The position numbers and the translations under genes are program-made. The notes below the pieces were generated by a model that searched no databases, was not told where the DNA came from, and saw nothing but the letters and a program-made list of their open reading frames with translations. Positions 6,167-8,742 of a stretch of DNA of 8,742 nucleotides are shown here, in pieces. Numbering within the stretch: the stretch's first letter is position 1; each line of letters opens with the position of its first letter. Source of the DNA: Planctomycetales bacterium (GTDB lineage: Bacteria; Planctomycetota; Planctomycetia; Isosphaerales; Isosphaeraceae); NCBI GenBank assembly GCA_027435495.1, contig DAHZZC010000353.1, positions 1-8,742 of the forward strand, read 5' to 3'.

Positions 6167-7681
6167 ATGAGGCGACCGGGCCGAGCCGCCGGGATGCTCC
6201 TTCCCACCGCGACGATTGCGGTGATCGCCGGCCTTGCCGCGGCCCGGCATGCGACCTGGTCCGCGCCCCCCCGATACGACGGCGCGGGTTATGCCGTCCT
6301 GGCGCGCGCCATCCTTGAGGGCGAGGGATACCGGGCGATTGACCATCCCGACCGTCCTCGCCACGCCCATTTCCCGCCCGGATACCCGCTCGTGCTCGCG
6401 GCGGCCTGGCGGATCGGGGGCGTCTCGGTGATGGCCGCCCGCTCCGTCTCGTTGGCCTGCACCATCGGCGCGACGCTCGCGGCCTGGCTCTGGTTCCGCG
6501 GGATGATGCCAGCGCGAGCCGCCTTTCTGCTGTCGATCGCGCTGGCGATCAACTGGCAATGGGCCCGAACGGGGGGCGCGATCCAGTCCGAGCCGCTTTA
6601 CATGCTGCTCGGACAGCTCGCCATCCTTGCCGCGTCGCGGGGCGCCGGTCCGATCGTGCTGGGCGTTCTGCTGGCCGCCTGTTTCCTCACCCGACAGATC
6701 GCGGTCGGGCTATCCATCGCGATTCTCATCCACCTCACACTCCAGCGAGGCCGCCGACCCGCGTTGCTCTCCGCCGCGACGGCCGCCCTGCTCGTCTCAC
6801 CCTGGCTGATCTGGCAGGCGAGCGTCGGCCAGACTCAGGCCGCGCTGGCGGTCGCGGGCGGTGATTCCTGGTCCGACCGCCTTGTCAGCCAGCTTGCCTT
6901 TTATTTGAGACGTCTCCCAGACCAGATCACCGGACCGTTCGTCGAGGTCGCGACGACGCTCGCTGGCCGATCCTGGAAGCTCGACCTGGCCGTTGGCCTC
7001 TGGGTCGGGCTCTCGGCGGGGGTGGTGGGATTCGGATGGAAACGGGCGCTCGCCCGTCCTCAACGTCGACTCGCGGCGCTGGTTCCGCTCTCGACGTTGC
7101 TGGTCTTGCTGGTCTGGCCGTTCACCGAGGCGGGCCGGTTTTTGATCCCGATGATTCCCTGCATTCTGGTGGGAGGGATTGAGGGACTGGCCGGCTCTCG
7201 GTGGGTGGTCCGGTGTCTTCGAGGTTGGGGGGTTCGACGTCGAACCATCGCCGCTCTGATCGTCCTGGCTGTGACCCTCCCGTATTCTTCGTATTCGCTG
7301 ATCCGCGCCCGGGCTCGCGCCGCGGAGGCGGACCAGCGCGACTACGATGCGGCGTGTGCCTACGTGGCCTCGCGGGTGGATCGGCCGGGCCCGGTTCTGA
7401 GCCGGCACCCGGGCGAAGTCTTCTGGATGACGGGTCGGACGGGCCTGGCCGTCGCCTCGACCGAGCGCCCCGGCGACCGCGACGCCGACCCGCTCGCGAT
7501 CGCCCGAATGATGGATCGATACCGGGTCGTTTTTCTCCTGATCGACCGCCAACGCTACCAGAACGCGCCGGCGAGCCCGCTCGCCCGGTTCGTCGATCGC
7601 TTCCCCGATCGCGTGAAGAAGGTCTGGAGCCGAGAGGTGGAGCGATCCTCGGTCGAGGTCTACGAGGTTCGAGTCCGGTAG
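6167..7681 (+). CDS. Polytopic membrane glycosyltransferase, GT-C fold (GT39/ArnT-like)
   Basis: Protein of 504 residues with about ten hydrophobic helices (clearest at 9-26, 92-110, 116-130, 141-157, 161-190, 197-216, 271-291, 302-318, 323-340, 359-377) and a soluble C-terminal part (380-504). The first external loop has YDGAGYAVLARAILEGEGY (37-55) and FPPGYP (69-74), the layout of the GT39/PMT_2 family, in which an acidic residue of this loop (here Asp38) is catalytic. EAGRFLIPMIPCIL (321-334) matches the late helix motif common in these enzymes. Family members move a sugar from a polyprenyl-phosphate carrier to a lipid, glycan or protein outside the membrane; donor and acceptor here are unknown. 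Starts: ATG 6167, with GTG 6164 (GAGG at 6152-6155 spaced 8) and GTG 6155 as alternatives. It lies 109 bases after the sigma70 gene and may have its own promoter. Confidence 0.82.
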   Translation: MRRPGRAAGMLLPTATIAVIAGLAAARHATWSAPPRYDGAGYAVLARAILEGEGYRAIDHPDRPRHAHFPPGYPLVLAAAWRIGGVSVMAARSVSLACTIGATLAAWLWFRGMMPARAAFLLSIALAINWQWARTGGAIQSEPLYMLLGQLAILAASRGAGPIVLGVLLAACFLTRQIAVGLSIAILIHLTLQRGRRPALLSAATAALLVSPWLIWQASVGQTQAALAVAGGDSWSDRLVSQLAFYLRRLPDQITGPFVEVATTLAGRSWKLDLAVGLWVGLSAGVVGFGWKRALARPQRRLAALVPLSTLLVLLVWPFTEAGRFLIPMIPCILVGGIEGLAGSRWVVRCLRGWGVRRRTIAALIVLAVTLPYSSYSLIRARARAAEADQRDYDAACAYVASRVDRPGPVLSRHPGEVFWMTGRTGLAVASTERPGDRDADPLAIARMMDRYRVVFLLIDRQRYQNAPASPLARFVDRFPDRVKKVWSREVERSSVEVYEVRVR

Positions 7682-7706
7682 GCTCCGCTCACCCGGCCAG
7701 CACATC

Positions 7707-8468
7707 TCAGCGGCGTGGTCCCTCGAACCGGAGCCGGCCGAAATCCTCATGACGGTGGAAGCTCGGCTGGGTGAGGGGTGCGGAGCTCATCAGGACCGGC
7801 CTGGTTCCCTCGGGGCCGAAGTCGTACCGGCAGAGGGCGAACCGCCATTCGTCGCCGGACTTCGGACGTCCGCCCGTCGGCTGGAAGGCCGACCAGGGAA
7901 TCCGGCCCTCGACGGTCCAGCTTGCGTCCTGGTCGCCCGGATGATCGAGCGTCCCCTGGATGTGGACGGCTGCTGTGTTGCCGAGAACGGGGGATCGGGC
8001 GAGGTCTTTCGGATAGATCCCGCGCTCGGGGAAAAACAGCTCGAAGACGAGCGCCTTCGGATTGGCCTGGAACTCGTAATAGGCGGGTCGATCGGTGGAG
8101 GGCTTGAAGAACATCTCGAAGACGTCGCCGTTCCAGAGGCTATCATTGCGGGCTTTACCGAAGGCGCGAAGTTCGGCGTCGGGCATGGATGCGGCGTAAT
8201 ACAGGGCGTCGTTGTCCCAGGCGAGATAGGCCCGGGTGCCGGGCTTCGGGGTTTTCGCCTCCCAGTACGCGGCGAACCGGGTGATCGGCTCGGCGACTTT
8301 CCAGCAGGGGTCGTCGAGCTTGCCGTCGAGGACCGGGGGCTGAGCGGCCCATCGGCAGGCGGCTTCATGGGTCGCGATCTCATCGGGCGGTGCGGCGGTC
8401 GCGACGAGCGAGCCTATCCCGAGGACGAACGCGGCCGACATCGGCCAGGCGGATCGGATTTTGGACAT
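7707..8468 (-). CDS. Secreted carbohydrate-binding family 9-like protein
   Basis: Protein of 253 residues. The N-terminus is a signal peptide: basic start (MSKIR), hydrophobic core (9-22) and an ATA cleavage site near residue 25, so the protein is exported. The rest is one CBM9-like (DOMON-type) beta-sandwich: VLDGKLDDPCW (46-56), AYLAWDNDALYYA (80-92), LWNGDVFEMFFKP (111-123), YYEFQANP (130-137), WTVEGRIPWSAF (184-195) and GDEWRFALCRYD (205-216). Related domains bind sugars, often on polysaccharide-degrading enzymes; here no catalytic domain is attached. The sugar ligand is unknown. I chose the ATG at 8468 because it sets up the signal peptide; the open frame extends upstream to 8663, but those 65 residues look like chance coding. 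No clear Shine-Dalgarno precedes the ATG. The stop is 25 bases from that of the converging glycosyltransferase. Confidence 0.85.
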   Translation of the reverse strand: MSKIRSAWPMSAAFVLGIGSLVATAAPPDEIATHEAACRWAAQPPVLDGKLDDPCWKVAEPITRFAAYWEAKTPKPGTRAYLAWDNDALYYAASMPDAELRAFGKARNDSLWNGDVFEMFFKPSTDRPAYYEFQANPKALVFELFFPERGIYPKDLARSPVLGNTAAVHIQGTLDHPGDQDASWTVEGRIPWSAFQPTGGRPKSGDEWRFALCRYDFGPEGTRPVLMSSAPLTQPSFHRHEDFGRLRFEGPRR

Positions 8469-8499
8469 GGGGGAGTCTCGGATGGTGATGGATCGGTTC

Positions 8500-8548
8500 G
8501 CCGGGCGAGCCTCGCCTCGACGGCGAGTGACAACCGTGGTCGCCCGGC
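8500..8548 (-). promoter_or_regulatory. Nested inverted repeat in the leader of the CBM9-like gene
   Basis: GCCGGGCGA (8500-8508) is perfectly inverted as TCGCCCGGC (8540-8548), a 9-base-pair stem. Inside it CTCGCC (8511-8516) pairs with GGCGAG (8522-8527) around a 5-base loop. The structure lies 32-80 bases before the ATG and could fold in the 5' leader. No known riboswitch consensus was recognised. It may be a leader regulatory element, an operator, or chance in GC-rich DNA. Confidence 0.3.
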
Positions 8549-8639
8549 AGAGGATCTCCACGATAACAGGCGCCGCACCAATCTTCCCGCCCGTATCGGT
8601 TCGATCCTCGCAATCCCCATTTCCTGGCGACCAGAGCGA

Positions 8640-8659
8640 AGGCTCCCTCGCCGGAGCCT
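8640..8659 (-). terminator. Hairpin after the partial gene, terminator-like without a T-run
   Basis: AGGCTCC (8640-8646) pairs perfectly with GGAGCCT (8653-8659) around a 6-base loop. It starts 37 bases after the stop codon of the minus-strand gene that enters the window from the right. On the minus strand it is followed by TCGCTC, so the T-tract of a classic intrinsic terminator is missing. Position supports a 3' end or mRNA-stabilising hairpin. Confidence 0.4.
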
Positions 8660-8696
8660 CCACGGTCGAACCCGATCCTCGTCAGCACGATTCGCC

Positions 8697-8742
8697 TCAG
8701 CCGGCCGGACGTCGATAAAAGGCGAGCCAGTCCTTGCCGGTC
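8697..8742 (-). CDS. C-terminal end of an unidentified gene (partial)
   Basis: The minus strand reads TGKDWLAFYRRPAG and then TGA (8697-8699). The start lies outside the window, to the right. The fragment is too short to name. I take it as real because its composition is protein-like (Trp, Phe, Tyr, Lys), a hairpin follows at 8640-8659, and the gene would be in line with the CBM9-like gene 228 bases downstream. The other frames of this segment offer nothing better. Confidence 0.45.
   Translation of the reverse strand, partial: TGKDWLAFYRRPAG

Noticed and set aside
5161..6207. A 348-codon minus-strand frame opposite the sigma70 gene
   Set aside because: The plus strand encodes complete sigma regions 2 to 4; the antisense product has no recognisable domain.
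7681..7735. Inverted repeat GGCTCCG/CGGAGCC between the converging glycosyltransferase and CBM9-like genes as a shared terminator
   Set aside because: The loop is about 41 bases, one arm lies in coding sequence and there is no T-run.
8469..8663. N-terminal extension of the CBM9-like protein
   Set aside because: It would bury a clear signal peptide in the interior, and the residues look like chance coding.

Overview
The window looks like chromosomal DNA from a GC-rich planctomycete, probably near the Isosphaerales/Gemmatales (inference). The evidence is the combination of a large Ser/Thr kinase with an N-terminal planctomycete-type helical domain, one membrane helix and a C-terminal TPR region; an adjacent ECF sigma factor of the kinase-linked type; a PilZ protein; and an exported CBM9-like protein. 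The base composition also produces long spurious antisense frames. I see no rRNA, tRNA, CRISPR array, insertion sequence or prophage.

Layout. 1-226 is a short leader with a possible promoter and two hairpins, followed by a small PilZ-domain gene (227-610, +). A large minus-strand operon comes next. Its first gene is an ECF sigma factor (4012-4608, possible TTG start at 4650). Its second is a transmembrane Ser/Thr kinase of 1111 residues (680-4015) whose ATG overlaps the sigma stop codon by four bases. The 555-base gap 4609-5163 is divergent: it holds a plausible promoter for the ECF/kinase operon and several hairpins ahead of a second sigma factor, an RpoD/SigA-type (group 2/3) sigma70 (5164-6057, +). 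A polytopic GT-C/GT39-like membrane glycosyltransferase follows (6167-7681, +). It converges, with a 25-base gap, on a secreted CBM9-like protein (7707-8468, -). The last 46 bases hold the C-terminus of another minus-strand gene, with a hairpin just after its stop.

How the genes fit together. The ECF/kinase pair is the only clear functional unit. A membrane kinase with an extracytoplasmic TPR region would sense or bind something outside the cytoplasm, and would act on the co-translated sigma factor, which has no visible anti-sigma gene here. The sigma factor's region 2.2 has lost acidic residues and carries a serine there, which fits control by phosphorylation. This is inference, by analogy with known ECF/kinase pairs. 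The second sigma factor is divergently transcribed and may share regulation through the common intergenic region. The PilZ, glycosyltransferase and CBM9 genes look like independent loci. The main candidates for new biology are the phospho-switch idea, the hairpin that covers the PilZ start codon, and the structured leaders of the sigma70 and CBM9 genes.
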